This document shows, piece after piece, positions 52,603 through 61,410 of a DNA stretch of 64,000 bases. Every line of letters begins with the position of its first letter. The stretch's first letter is position 1. Where the stretch lies: the NCBI GenBank assembly GCA_028724185.1, contig JAQYDN010000002.1:114190-178189 (forward strand), read 5' to 3'. The DNA is from Bacillota bacterium (GTDB lineage Bacteria > Bacillota > Clostridia > Tissierellales > Peptoniphilaceae). The notes beneath the pieces were generated by a model that searched no databases, was not told the DNA's origin, and worked only from the letters and a program-made list of their open reading frames with translations. Position numbers and translations under genes: made by a program.

Positions 52603-53721
52603 CTAATCGGACAATCCCTTGGGAAGTTCGCCCATGCGCGCTCCCCTGCCGTACTTTCTCGCCGCATAGATAAATGCCTCGACATTTTGCTTGGGCGTTC
52701 CGAGGGGGACTTGGCAACCCGTATTCAGAATATATCCCTTGGGACTGTCGGCCCCGCGTTGCAGGCAATCCTTGACCGAAGCGATGACGTCGTCGATCGT
52801 CCCCAATTTCATCACGTTGACGGGCGGTACATTGCCGGCGATACGCATCCTGTCGCCGACCAGCTCCTTGGCGTGGGCTAAGTCCTCGCAGTTGTCGATG
52901 CTTACAAAAAACAGTCCCGCATCCGCCAAATCTTCCCAAATTCCGTTCGATTTCCCGCAGATATGGGCTCCCGGAGGCATGCCCATGATGTCAACGGTTC
53001 CATCGATTAGTTTTTGTAAATAAGGTAGGGAAAATTCCTCAAACTGCTTTCTGCTGAGTATGTCCTGGCAGGTGACGGGATCGGAAAAACCGGTATTCGT
53101 CTTCCCGAATTCCTTCTCGAATGCCCTAAACCAATTAAGAGAACTCTCCACACAAATATCCAAGAGTTTCTTCAAATTGTCGGGATCTTTGCGAGTGTCT
53201 CTCAGCGCCTTCTCGACGGGTCTCACCGAAATAGCGGTCGTGATCGGACCCGCGACGCTGGTCGAGAGGGTCAGATCGGGGAATTTATCTTTCAATCTCT
53301 TTGTGCTCTCTAAGATGGGAAGGAGCACGTCATTCTTGTACGGGTCCACCGGCTCCAGAGCGTCTATTCCGTCATAAGAATCCGCCAAGAGATGTTCCTC
53401 GACATAGTCGATGCCGTGTTCGGGCGCCAACACGACGGATCCTAACGAGTGACCTATTCTTTTTAATCCCAAGCTGACATTGAAGTTATCAATTCCGAAT
53501 TCCTCTTGTCTTCTCTTGATGACACCAATTTTCGCGTCGATATCTTTGCCGAATTGGCTGGTCGTGTAGCCGAATATCTCCGCCAAGGCGGGATCCGGCG
53601 ATTGAAGGTCGTAGGGGATAAAGTCGACTTCCTCGCCCCTGTTATAGGCCTCCAACCTTTCCTTGGCGGTCATTTCCACTTTTTGTTCCGACATTTGTTT
53701 TTTTAATTCACTGTAATCCAT
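52603..53721 (-). CDS. UroD-family methyltransferase, third of the corrinoid operon
   Basis: This encodes 372 residues. A TIM-barrel of the uroporphyrinogen-decarboxylase/MtaA superfamily is indicated by the zinc motif GAHICGK (His-x-Cys, near residue 252) and a distal Cys in LNTGCQVPLGTP near 335. These are ligands of methylcobamide:thiol methyltransferases, not of HemE. It is the most diverged of the three UroD copies, with an N-terminal extension (KKQMSEQKVEMTAKERL). It is the last gene of the operon. It may transfer a methyl group from a donor to the corrinoid protein or from there to an acceptor; which cannot be told. Confidence 0.85.
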   Translation of the reverse strand: MDYSELKKQMSEQKVEMTAKERLEAYNRGEEVDFIPYDLQSPDPALAEIFGYTTSQFGKDIDAKIGVIKRRQEEFGIDNFNVSLGLKRIGHSLGSVVLAPEHGIDYVEEHLLADSYDGIDALEPVDPYKNDVLLPILESTKRLKDKFPDLTLSTSVAGPITTAISVRPVEKALRDTRKDPDNLKKLLDICVESSLNWFRAFEKEFGKTNTGFSDPVTCQDILSRKQFEEFSLPYLQKLIDGTVDIMGMPPGAHICGKSNGIWEDLADAGLFFVSIDNCEDLAHAKELVGDRMRIAGNVPPVNVMKLGTIDDVIASVKDCLQRGADSPKGYILNTGCQVPLGTPKQNVEAFIYAARKYGRGARMGELPKGLSD

Positions 53722-53744
53722 GTTCACCTCATCCTTCCCTCGAA

Positions 53745-55364
53745 CTATTCAAATGTAGGGAATAACATCGAGTCCCTAAATATCTTTTCGTAGTCGTCCG
53801 TGACGGCCAATTCCACATAGTGCATCTTCTTCGCCAAATGTTCGATTTCCCGCCTTACCCGCTCGCTCATCAGGCACATATAGGCGCCGGTTTTCGACGA
53901 ATTGCCGACGTAAACGAGCTTATTTTCGACATCTCGGGGGAGTATGCCAACGCCGATTAAAGACGCTTCCGGCAAGTGGGCTCCAAATTGCCCGGCTATG
54001 AGGACCTTATCCAAGTCCTTCATCTCGAGCCCCGCCTTGTTGAGCAGGGCGACAAATCCGGACAAGATGGCCCCCTTCGCCAATTGGACTTGTCTTACGT
54101 CCGATTGGGTCACCAGGATTTCGGGATCCTCATTTAAGATAAATTCCCGCTTTCTCCCGTTTAGCTTAATGTAATCGTATCGGTAGTCTTCTTCATCCAG
54201 GCTGTCCTTTTTAATAAACCCGCCCCTCGAGGTCACGATCTTATGTCTCAACAATTCCTTGACGATCGCCAAAATACCGGACCCGCACAAACCTACCGGC
54301 TCGGCGTCGCCTATGACTTTCAATTCGATCCCGTCCTCGGAAATGACCACGTCTTCGATGGCGCCTTCCGCGGCCCGCATCCCGGAAGAAATATTCATCC
54401 CCTCCAAGGCGGGTCCGGCTGCACAGGAGCAACAGAGGAGTTCTCCATCCTTTGCCAAGACGATCTCGCCGTTCGTCCCGATGTCTATAAAGAGCGTGTT
54501 GCCGGTCTCCTTTTCCATATTGCACACATACGCCCCGGCCACGATGTCGGCGCCTATAAATGCCGAAACTTGCGGCAGGCAATAAAGCATGGTGTCTTCT
54601 CCCACATCGAGACCTACTCGCCGCGCCTCGATATAGACCGCGTCCTTGACTTCGGGCACATAGGGGTATTTCCCCATGGGTCTCGCATCGACGCCCAGGA
54701 GGAGATGGGTCATCGTGCAATTGGCGGCGATACAAATTTCCGCGATATCATCCTTGTCTATCTCCGTCTCAAAGACCAGCTCGTCGATCATTGCATTGAG
54801 CCCCGACACGATGGATTCTTGCAAATCCCTTATCCCGTCCTCCCCGTGCTCGTACTCGTAGCTGATCCGCGTCAGCACATCCAGGCCGTAGATCTTTTGC
54901 GGATTGATCATGGAGGCCTCGTCGATTTGCTCGCCGGAAGTCAAGTCGACCAGGCCGACGGCGACCGTGGTGGTGCCGATGTCGACCGAAAGCCCGTAGC
55001 CGCTCTCGCGGCGGTCTATCTCGAAGTCGGGCATCCATCCGCTCGTCGTAAATTGATGCTTTCTTTCCTTGTGCAGCGTCTCGACGACCATCCCGTCGAT
55101 GGGATCGACCATACAGGCGAGTCGGATGTGACGGTCCGGATCATCCTTCTTGAGAAGTTTTTTCTCGTTTTCATCGGCCTCTTCGATCTCTCCTTCGAGG
55201 ACTTTGATTCTGCACTTGCCGCACGTCCCCTTGCCGTTACACGGATTATCTACAAAGACACCGCCGGCCACCAGGACCGCGAGGAGACTCTCGCCTTCCT
55301 CGAAGGGCACGGTTTTATCCAGATTCTTTACATATATTTCGCTCAATTTATCACCAACATCCAT
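53745..55364 (-). CDS. Reductive activator of the corrinoid protein (RACo/RamA-like, ASKHA)
   Basis: This encodes 539 residues. Cys42, Cys48, Cys51 and Cys84 in NPCNGKGTCGKC...LAC form a plant-type [2Fe-2S] ferredoxin domain (residues 8-95). An ASKHA ATPase core follows (VDIGTTTVAVG at 127-137, FIDIGTNGEI, CGSGILAIV, AGQFGAHLPEA). Such proteins use ATP to reduce inactive Co(II)-corrinoid back to Co(I). In this operon it would serve the corrinoid protein at 56402. It starts 3 bases after the preceding gene. Confidence 0.93.
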   Translation of the reverse strand: MDVGDKLSEIYVKNLDKTVPFEEGESLLAVLVAGGVFVDNPCNGKGTCGKCRIKVLEGEIEEADENEKKLLKKDDPDRHIRLACMVDPIDGMVVETLHKERKHQFTTSGWMPDFEIDRRESGYGLSVDIGTTTVAVGLVDLTSGEQIDEASMINPQKIYGLDVLTRISYEYEHGEDGIRDLQESIVSGLNAMIDELVFETEIDKDDIAEICIAANCTMTHLLLGVDARPMGKYPYVPEVKDAVYIEARRVGLDVGEDTMLYCLPQVSAFIGADIVAGAYVCNMEKETGNTLFIDIGTNGEIVLAKDGELLCCSCAAGPALEGMNISSGMRAAEGAIEDVVISEDGIELKVIGDAEPVGLCGSGILAIVKELLRHKIVTSRGGFIKKDSLDEEDYRYDYIKLNGRKREFILNEDPEILVTQSDVRQVQLAKGAILSGFVALLNKAGLEMKDLDKVLIAGQFGAHLPEASLIGVGILPRDVENKLVYVGNSSKTGAYMCLMSERVRREIEHLAKKMHYVELAVTDDYEKIFRDSMLFPTFE

Positions 55365-55367
55365 CCT

Positions 55368-56393
55368 TTAGCGGTTCCGTTCTTGCCCGGTTACGCAGTC
55401 GTGCATGGCTCTTATATTCTCGATCGGAGACCTCATGCCGATCCCGCAGGCGGGCGATATAATATCCGAGCCCGCGTGGAGACAGGCCTCGGTTAGACTG
55501 CTCACCTTTTGGGGATCGCCGTACTCGAGGCTGTAGGTCGATACATTGCCCATAATCAACCGACCCGGGAGATTTTTCTTGGCATTCGATACGGATACAA
55601 TCGAATCAAAGCTCAGTGCATGAGAATGGATGTGATTGACCTCTTCAAATACATTAGTCATTCGCCCGCATATGTGGACGATGACGGGTACGGATGTCGG
55701 CTCGATCGCATCGAGCAATTGATTGATGTAGGTCACCGTGAACTCTTCAAAGAGTTTCGGCCCGAGTATTTCGCCGGTTCCGCTGGGATCGGAAATGGTG
55801 ATGATATCCGCCCCCGCATCTATCTCGGCCAAGGCGAATTGAATCAGTTGCTCCGTGATAAACGCCATGTATTCGTGCGATTCTTTATTTTTACGCCTTA
55901 ATTCCTTGTAGTAGTGGACCGGTTCCATCAGAGAGGACGCAGTGGAGACGGGCCCGGTGATATTACCTATGACCGGCACCCCTTCCGTCTCCTCTTTCAA
56001 TATCCTGATCGCATCCAATACGACTTTTCCCCGTCCCGCGTCGATGTCCAGGGGCTTCAACGTCTTATAGTCACTGACGGATTCGATGGGATACTCGTTC
56101 ACCCTCGGTTCAAAAACCGTACTGCCCATGTCCACGCCGGCTCCCATGTCCTGGGCCTCGACCGTCATGCAGAACGGGACGCCGTAATTTTCAAAACACC
56201 CCTTGTCGTAGACCGCCTTCGCCAGGTCGGCCATCTTTCTGGCGTCGACGTGGGCCTCGGGAAGATAGACGTTTGAAAGCTCCATCAAATCTCTCGTCAC
56301 CATATTCATCATGCCCCCGGGGCAAATGCACGGCGCCCTGTCCGCCTCCTCGCCCCGAAGCACGTTCAACAGTCTGTTTCTTTCATTCGCCAT
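55368..56393 (-). CDS. UroD-family methyltransferase, second of the corrinoid operon (MtaA-like)
   Basis: This encodes 341 residues. The His-x-Cys zinc motif is VIVHICGRMT near residue 238 and the third ligand lies in SPACGIGMRSPIENIRAM near 320, as in MtaA/MtbA. The N-terminal RLLNVLRGEEADRAPC matches MtaA-type proteins. It probably moves the methyl group between corrinoid and a thiol or pterin. HemE function is unlikely because it sits among corrinoid genes and carries the zinc motif. Confidence 0.87.
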   Translation of the reverse strand: MANERNRLLNVLRGEEADRAPCICPGGMMNMVTRDLMELSNVYLPEAHVDARKMADLAKAVYDKGCFENYGVPFCMTVEAQDMGAGVDMGSTVFEPRVNEYPIESVSDYKTLKPLDIDAGRGKVVLDAIRILKEETEGVPVIGNITGPVSTASSLMEPVHYYKELRRKNKESHEYMAFITEQLIQFALAEIDAGADIITISDPSGTGEILGPKLFEEFTVTYINQLLDAIEPTSVPVIVHICGRMTNVFEEVNHIHSHALSFDSIVSVSNAKKNLPGRLIMGNVSTYSLEYGDPQKVSSLTEACLHAGSDIISPACGIGMRSPIENIRAMHDCVTGQERNR

Positions 56394-56401
56394 CCCGTCA
56401 C

Positions 56402-57058
56402 CTACGCAATTTCAACCAAGCTGTTGGCGAGTCTTACCGCCTCGACCGCGTTCGCCGAGTAACCGTCTGCGCCGATCTGGTCGGCAAATTTTTGAGAAAT
56501 CGGCCCTCCGCCGATCAATACCTTGACCTGATCTCTGAGTCCCGCTTCCTTTAACTTGTTTATGACCATTCCCATGCCGTCCATAGTCGTCGTCATAAGC
56601 GTCGACATACAGACGAGTTGCGCGCCCTCGTCTTTGACCGCATCCACAAATTTTTCGATCGGTACGTCTCTACCCAGGTCGATCATCTCGTAGCCCGCAG
56701 TTTCCAACATGATTTTAACGAGGTTCTTTCCGATATCGTGGGTGTCCCCTTCGACGACGCCGATAACGGCCTTTATTTTTTCGCCCTCGTCGTCGGATTC
56801 CTCGAGATGCGGCCTTAAGACCTCGAGCCCGGCATACATGGCATCGGAACATAACAAGACGTCCGTGATAAAATATTCTTCCTGGTCGTAGAGGTCGCTC
56901 GCTTCGTTCATCCCACTTACCAAGCCGTCCATGATGCCGTCGTGCGCCGGGTAGCCGGCTTCTATATAGTCTTCGGCAATTCCCACGACGTCTTCATCTT
57001 CCATGTCGACGACACATTCGCTCAGTTCTTCCAAAAATTGTTCCTTCGACTTCGTCAT
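56402..57058 (-). CDS. Corrinoid (B12-binding) methyl carrier protein
   Basis: This encodes 218 residues. An N-terminal helical cap (MtaC/MetH type, residues 5-85) is followed by a Rossmann B12 domain with DTHDIGKN at 105-112; His107 is the lower cobalt ligand. STLMTTTMDGM and GGGPISQKFADQIGADGYS complete the B12-binding signatures. It carries the methyl group between the UroD-family enzymes of the operon. The ATG at 57058 follows GGAGGGACATGAC. Confidence 0.95.
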   Translation of the reverse strand: MTKSKEQFLEELSECVVDMEDEDVVGIAEDYIEAGYPAHDGIMDGLVSGMNEASDLYDQEEYFITDVLLCSDAMYAGLEVLRPHLEESDDEGEKIKAVIGVVEGDTHDIGKNLVKIMLETAGYEMIDLGRDVPIEKFVDAVKDEGAQLVCMSTLMTTTMDGMGMVINKLKEAGLRDQVKVLIGGGPISQKFADQIGADGYSANAVEAVRLANSLVEIA

Positions 57059-57073
57059 GTCATGTCCCTCCCC

Positions 57074-57946
57074 TTAAAACTCGTTTAAAACGATCGTCTT
57101 GATTTGCTTGGTTCCCATTTCTCGCGAAAGATTCTGTATACACATCTGCCCTACGAAATTGGACGTATCCTTGATATAGTCTATCGCCTCTCCGTAGCTC
57201 ATCGCGTCGGGCAAGTCGATATCTACAAACGTCGCCTTTCCCGTGTCGACCAACATCAAACTCGTCTTCGGGCACAAGTGAACCACGGTCTTTCCGGCGG
57301 TGACCTCCTGCAGCTCTTTCAAAAAGTCATACGTGAAATCATCGACCAGCTCCTTCGCCATCTTCGGTCCCAAAATATTGACTCCCGCCGCGGAATCGGC
57401 GTACGAAATCATATAGACGCCCGACTTCACCGCCTCCCTTGCGTAGGCGATCAACTCCCTATGTAGCTTATCGAACACGTCCCTTACCAGATCTTTGTCC
57501 TTTCTCATGGCCCTGAACACCTTTCGGGCATCCACGAGCACATTCAGCATCGTCAACGGACCCGCTATTTCCAACGAGACCCTTTCTCCGTCTTCGGATA
57601 ACTTGCGCGATGCCTCCAGGACCTCGTGAATCCTGCCCTCGCTGAAGTCCATGCTTTGAAGTTCCAAGACCTCTTCGAGATTGTCGCAAACGTAATCGGC
57701 GGCTCTGGGTCCGGTCCTCTCGTCTCCGTAATTCACATGGCCGCCCATGGCCTCCGCCTCGACGGTATGGCAAAACGGCAGCTCACAAAAAGGACGTCCA
57801 TGGGCCTTCTTCGTCTCCAAGGCGATATCGTAAATGGATTCCGCGTGCTTGTGTCCCTCGGGCAGACTGAGCCCCAGCTTTTTTACAATCTCGGGATCGA
57901 CGCCCGCTTGGTCGTCACTTCTACATCTATAGTCTCTGATCGTCAA
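57074..57946 (-). CDS. UroD-family methyltransferase, first of the corrinoid operon
   Basis: This encodes 290 residues, shorter than the other two copies. It has the zinc motif TVVHLCPKTS near residue 220 and a possible third Cys in GQMCIQNLSR near 265. The family's first 40 residues are largely missing, so it may be a reduced version with a different partner. The start is a TTG at 57946 with GGAGGTGGAAGAT; the GTG at 57973 is possible but lacks a ribosome binding site. It is the first gene of the operon; an extended -10 TGaTAGAAT (57999-57994 minus) lies upstream. Confidence 0.8.
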   Translation of the reverse strand: MTIRDYRCRSDDQAGVDPEIVKKLGLSLPEGHKHAESIYDIALETKKAHGRPFCELPFCHTVEAEAMGGHVNYGDERTGPRAADYVCDNLEEVLELQSMDFSEGRIHEVLEASRKLSEDGERVSLEIAGPLTMLNVLVDARKVFRAMRKDKDLVRDVFDKLHRELIAYAREAVKSGVYMISYADSAAGVNILGPKMAKELVDDFTYDFLKELQEVTAGKTVVHLCPKTSLMLVDTGKATFVDIDLPDAMSYGEAIDYIKDTSNFVGQMCIQNLSREMGTKQIKTIVLNEF

Positions 57947-57999
57947 ATCTTCCACCTCCTGTAGGCTCGACACATAAACATTTATTCATTTTTATTCTA

Positions 58000-58233
58000 T
58001 CATAGTTAAGTAATGTCGCTTTATTGTTATTTACTATATGAATTTGCTGTTTAGCGGTTTTATCAATAGTACGCGCGAACCGTTTCTCGACGATACGGCG
58101 AGCGGGAAAAAGCGTCTCTCTCCATGAAGGTAAAAACACCCGCCGACCCTCTCCGCGGCGCGCGGGACGGGATAGAAGCACGCGGAGGCGGAATTCTACG
58201 CCGTACTTTTTAGCGCGAAAGACACGGTTTTTC
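58000..58233. other. Spacer between the corrinoid operon and the marR gene
   Basis: AT-rich next to the corrinoid operon promoter, then GC-rich with no gene-like frame. No recognised RNA or repeat. Confidence 0.4.
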
Positions 58234-58274
58234 TTGACACAACTTTTCTCGCTTGTTAACCTGTGTATATACAC
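58234..58274 (+). promoter_or_regulatory. Promoter and perfect palindrome upstream of the MarR gene
   Basis: TTGACA (58234-58239) with a weak -10 at 17 bases (TAACCT), followed by GTGTATATACAC (58263-58274), a perfect 12-base palindrome at the expected start of transcription. MarR dimers bind such sites, which suggests autorepression. Confidence 0.55.
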
Positions 58275-58310
58275 GGTACCCATACGCAGGACGTATATAG
58301 TAAGAGGTGA

Positions 58311-58730
58311 ATGTTCTTGCAGGACTTATATCAAAGCATGTGTTATTGCACAAATCTTCGGCGCAGCGCGCACGCCATTTCCGCTTTTTACGACGAAAGA
58401 CTGAAAGCATCCGGCATTACGGCCTCTCAATATTATTTGCTGATCAATTTGTCTCGGATGGGCAGCGCCAATATTACCCATTGGGCGACATGCGTCGGAT
58501 TGGACCGCAGCACCATGGCGAGAAACATCAAGCCCCTTGAAGCGCAGATGCTTCTGGAGCGGACGAGTGGACGCGGAAAAACGTACAAGCTGTCCGATAA
58601 AGGATTCGAGACGCTTAAAGTCGCCGTCCCGCTATGGGAGGACGCGCAAACGGACATCGAGCGGTTTTTAGGGGATCGCGATGCGGAAGCGATCCTACGC
58701 ATCGGCCAAAATCTTCAGTACTTAAAATAA
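58311..58730 (+). CDS. MarR-family transcriptional regulator
   Basis: This encodes 139 residues. The winged helix is clear: ITASQYYLLINLSRMGSANI, then WATCVGLDRSTMARNIKPLE as recognition helix and RTSGRGKTYKLSDKGFETL as the wing. Ligand and target genes are unknown, but the crotonase gene is 23 bases downstream on the same strand and probably co-transcribed. The ATG at 58311 lies very close to AAGAGGTGA; the TTG six bases on is an alternative start. Confidence 0.9.
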   Translation: MFLQDLYQSMCYCTNLRRSAHAISAFYDERLKASGITASQYYLLINLSRMGSANITHWATCVGLDRSTMARNIKPLEAQMLLERTSGRGKTYKLSDKGFETLKVAVPLWEDAQTDIERFLGDRDAEAILRIGQNLQYLK

Positions 58731-58753
58731 ATCGAAACAAGGAGGAATATTAC

Positions 58754-59548
58754 ATGAAGACGAAGAATTTCGACACGCTGTCTATCGAACGGGATGAGGA
58801 TATCGCCATTATCTACTTCAACCGCCCCGAAGCCATGAATTCCCTCACCTTGGAGATGGTGGATGACATTCGATCGGCCTTGGAGTCCCTGAAACGCGAC
58901 GAAACCGTCCGCGGCATTATCTTTACGGGAAGCGGAGACCGGGCATTTATGGCGGGCGCGGACTTGTCTATTTTTGCCGACATGGGACCCTTGGAATTGC
59001 ATCGATTTTCGGAATACGGTCAGACACAGATCTGTTCGTATATCGAAAACTTTCCGAAGCCGACTGTCGCCGCTATCAACGGCTACGCTTTGGGCGGAGG
59101 CAGCGAGCTGGCCATGTGCTGCGACATACGGATCGCCGGCGAAAAGGCCTCTTTTTCTCAACCGGAAATTAACTTCGGTATCATGCCGATCTACGCGGCC
59201 ACAAAGCGACTGCAACGGTTGGTCGGCTTCGGACGCGCGAAGGAACTGATTATGACGGGCCGCCGCTTCGACGCGAAAGAGGCCGAGCGCATCGGCTATG
59301 TCACGCGCGTCGTCGCGCCGGAGGCGTTGCTTTCGACCGCTAAGGAGACCCTGCGACAAATATTTAAAAACGCGCCCCTCTCGGTGCACTTTGCGAAACT
59401 TGCCGTCAACCGCGCGGCAGACCTGCCCATGGATACCGCCTGCGCGATGGAACGGGAAATGGCCGCCACGCTCTTCGGGACGGAGGATAAGGCGGAGGGA
59501 ATCGAAGCCTTTTTGGAAAAGCGTCCCGCAAATTATCGGGCGAAATAA
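58754..59548 (+). CDS. Enoyl-CoA hydratase/isomerase (crotonase) family protein
   Basis: This encodes 264 residues. The CoA-binding and oxyanion-hole segments are FMAGADLSIF near residue 64 and AINGYALGGGSELAMCCDIRIA near 105 (quoted in two parts), and the Glu-containing SQPEINFGIMP near 135. The two catalytic Glu of a true hydratase seem only partly conserved (E at ALGGGSEL and at QPEINFG), which is compatible with hydratase activity. It acts on acyl-CoA esters. It follows the MarR gene with AAGGAGGAATATTAC before the ATG, so it is the best candidate for MarR control. Confidence 0.88.
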   Translation: MKTKNFDTLSIERDEDIAIIYFNRPEAMNSLTLEMVDDIRSALESLKRDETVRGIIFTGSGDRAFMAGADLSIFADMGPLELHRFSEYGQTQICSYIENFPKPTVAAINGYALGGGSELAMCCDIRIAGEKASFSQPEINFGIMPIYAATKRLQRLVGFGRAKELIMTGRRFDAKEAERIGYVTRVVAPEALLSTAKETLRQIFKNAPLSVHFAKLAVNRAADLPMDTACAMEREMAATLFGTEDKAEGIEAFLEKRPANYRAK

Positions 59549-59591
59549 TGATATAACGGAACTCTCGGCTAAGCCGGGGGGTTTCTCATAC

Positions 59592-59621
59592 AAAAAGAGA
59601 CCCTCTAACGGGTCTCTCTTT
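59592..59621. terminator. Bidirectional terminator between the crotonase and ddh genes
   Basis: AAAAAGAGACCC-TCTAAC-GGGTCTCTcTTT. Confidence 0.82.
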
Positions 59622-59647
59622 CGTTAATATAAAACCGGAATAAATAA

Positions 59648-60604
59648 TTAAATATTTTCTTTCAGTAAAGCCTCATAGTCCTTATTGATGAGATATTTTG
59701 GGGGGACATCCAGTACTGTGAGGGCTCCGGATATTTTTTCTTTATTCATTTTATAAACTGCCCTTGCATAGGCCACATCGATCGCGGCGGTAAAATCCGG
59801 ATTGTTTTCAAGGTCCAAAGAAAACTCCATCGTCGAATGGTTTCCGGACGGGCTTTTACCGTTTCTTATTACTCGACCGCCATGCGGCATGCCCTTATGG
59901 TTTTTTTCTAGTTCTTCCTTACTGATAAAATTAACATGTGTTTCATACTTATCAAAATAATTTGGAATGGTTTTAATTCTTTTTTCCAAGTTTTCTTGAT
60001 CATATCCTTCTTCTTTTACGGCATATACTTGTCTTATATGGGCCATCTCCGGGCTAAAGGCAATGTCTTCATTATTTCTTACCTTTTCAACTACGGCATC
60101 CTTCGGCACAGTGTATTGACTGGCATCGGAAATTCCGTCAATATTTCTAACCGCTGCCGAATGTCCTTGACTTATCCCCTTTCCCCAGAACGTATAGGTC
60201 TGCCCTTTTTCCAAAATAGCTTCTCCATATGTTCTTATGATTGAAAACAAGCCCGGGTCCCAACCGGTCGATATTAATGCAAGTCTGCCGGCCTCTCTCG
60301 CCTTTTTATCCATAAGATGATGATATTCATATACCTTTTTATGCGTATCAAAACTATCTACCGTATTAAAATTTTCAATTAAATTAGGTCCTTGAACCGT
60401 AATATCCTTATCTGAAGATCCACATAAAATAAGCACGTCAATCTCGTCTTTAAAATCTAATATCCGATCTAATTTATAAAATTTGTCCTTTTTTATATCT
60501 CTTCTCGAGAAAATTCCCACAAGTTTCATATCGCTTGTGTCATTCACTAAAGCTTCACATGATTTGCCAAGGTTGCCGTAACCCACGATTCCTATATTTA
60601 TCAT
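59648..60604 (-). CDS. ddh: meso-diaminopimelate dehydrogenase
   Basis: This encodes 318 residues. The N-terminal Rossmann motif is GIVGYGNLGKS at residues 4-14. STGWDPGLFSIIRTYGEA, GKGISQGHSAAVRNIDG and PHGGRVIRNGKSP are family landmarks. The enzyme makes meso-DAP in one reductive amination step from tetrahydrodipicolinate with NADPH and ammonia, replacing the acylase or aminotransferase branch. The ATG at 60604 follows AGGGGAAAAA. It is the last gene of the lysine operon and clearly AT-rich in codon use. Confidence 0.94.
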   Translation of the reverse strand: MINIGIVGYGNLGKSCEALVNDTSDMKLVGIFSRRDIKKDKFYKLDRILDFKDEIDVLILCGSSDKDITVQGPNLIENFNTVDSFDTHKKVYEYHHLMDKKAREAGRLALISTGWDPGLFSIIRTYGEAILEKGQTYTFWGKGISQGHSAAVRNIDGISDASQYTVPKDAVVEKVRNNEDIAFSPEMAHIRQVYAVKEEGYDQENLEKRIKTIPNYFDKYETHVNFISKEELEKNHKGMPHGGRVIRNGKSPSGNHSTMEFSLDLENNPDFTAAIDVAYARAVYKMNKEKISGALTVLDVPPKYLINKDYEALLKENI

Positions 60605-60654
60605 TTTTTCCCCTATCTTCATATTCGCATCAGTTCTTAATAAATCTATGATTT

Positions 60655-61410
60655 TTAACCTATACCTAAGATTTCATCGAAATCGAACATTCCCTTATCC
60701 TTACCTATTAAATACTCTGCCGCTTTCAAAGATCCCAGGGCAAAGATTCTCTTGCTTGACGCAGAATGGGATAGAGTAATCACTTCATCTTCCCCGGCAA
60801 AGATAATTTCGTGCTCCCCATTAATAGTTCCTGCTCTTAAAGAGTGCATGCCTACTTCATTTTTGTCTTTTTTATCGGTAAAGCCATGTCTACCATATAC
60901 CTTTTTTAGCTTATGATCTTTTATTTGATTGACCGCATCATATATCATATTTGCCGTACCGCTAGGCGCATCCTTTTTCTTATTGTGATGTTTTTCTATA
61001 ATTTCTATATCGAAGTCGTCGAGCAAGCCGGCTAAAATTTTTGATACATACACCATGACATGAACTCCGAGTGAAAAATTACCCGATTGCACAAGGGGAA
61101 TCGATTCACTTGCTTTTCTTATATTCTCCATGTCTTTCTCATCATAGCCTGTCGTTGCGAGGATTAGCGGAAGGTTGTTATCTTCGGCATATTTTAAAAG
61201 GTTATTTAGATTATCTTTAGAAGAAAAATCAATGATGACATCGACATCTTCAGTAATATTATTGATATCATCATAAATAACAAAATCCTCTAACTCCTCG
61301 TACGTCCTGGCCAGTCCGGCACTTATAAAGAATTTCTCATTTTCTTCTACCAGTTCAGTCAAAACTTTACCCATGGCGCCATCGGCGCCCGATAGCAAAA
61401 TATTAACCAT
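60655..61410 (-). CDS. dapB: 4-hydroxy-tetrahydrodipicolinate reductase
   Basis: This encodes 251 residues. The NAD(P)-binding loop GADGAMGKVL is at residues 8-17. The catalytic histidine region EIIEKHHNKKKDAPSGTAN and RHGFTDKKDKNEVGMHSLRA match DapB. It reduces the DapA product to tetrahydrodipicolinate. It overlaps the dapA 3-prime end by 8 bases, indicating coupled translation. The start is the ATG at 61410. Confidence 0.95.
   Translation of the reverse strand: MVNILLSGADGAMGKVLTELVEENEKFFISAGLARTYEELEDFVIYDDINNITEDVDVIIDFSSKDNLNNLLKYAEDNNLPLILATTGYDEKDMENIRKASESIPLVQSGNFSLGVHVMVYVSKILAGLLDDFDIEIIEKHHNKKKDAPSGTANMIYDAVNQIKDHKLKKVYGRHGFTDKKDKNEVGMHSLRAGTINGEHEIIFAGEDEVITLSHSASSKRIFALGSLKAAEYLIGKDKGMFDFDEILGIG

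Noticed and set aside
54243..55496. A 417-codon plus-strand open frame opposite the corrinoid activator gene
   Set aside because: Its frame is a mirror of a GC-biased real gene; it lacks a ribosome binding site, is rich in His, Asp and Arg and overlaps a protein with intact ferredoxin and ASKHA motifs.
52603..57946. Annotation of the three UroD-like proteins as haem-pathway uroporphyrinogen decarboxylase
   Set aside because: They sit with a corrinoid protein and its activator, carry His-x-Cys zinc motifs, and no haem gene is nearby.
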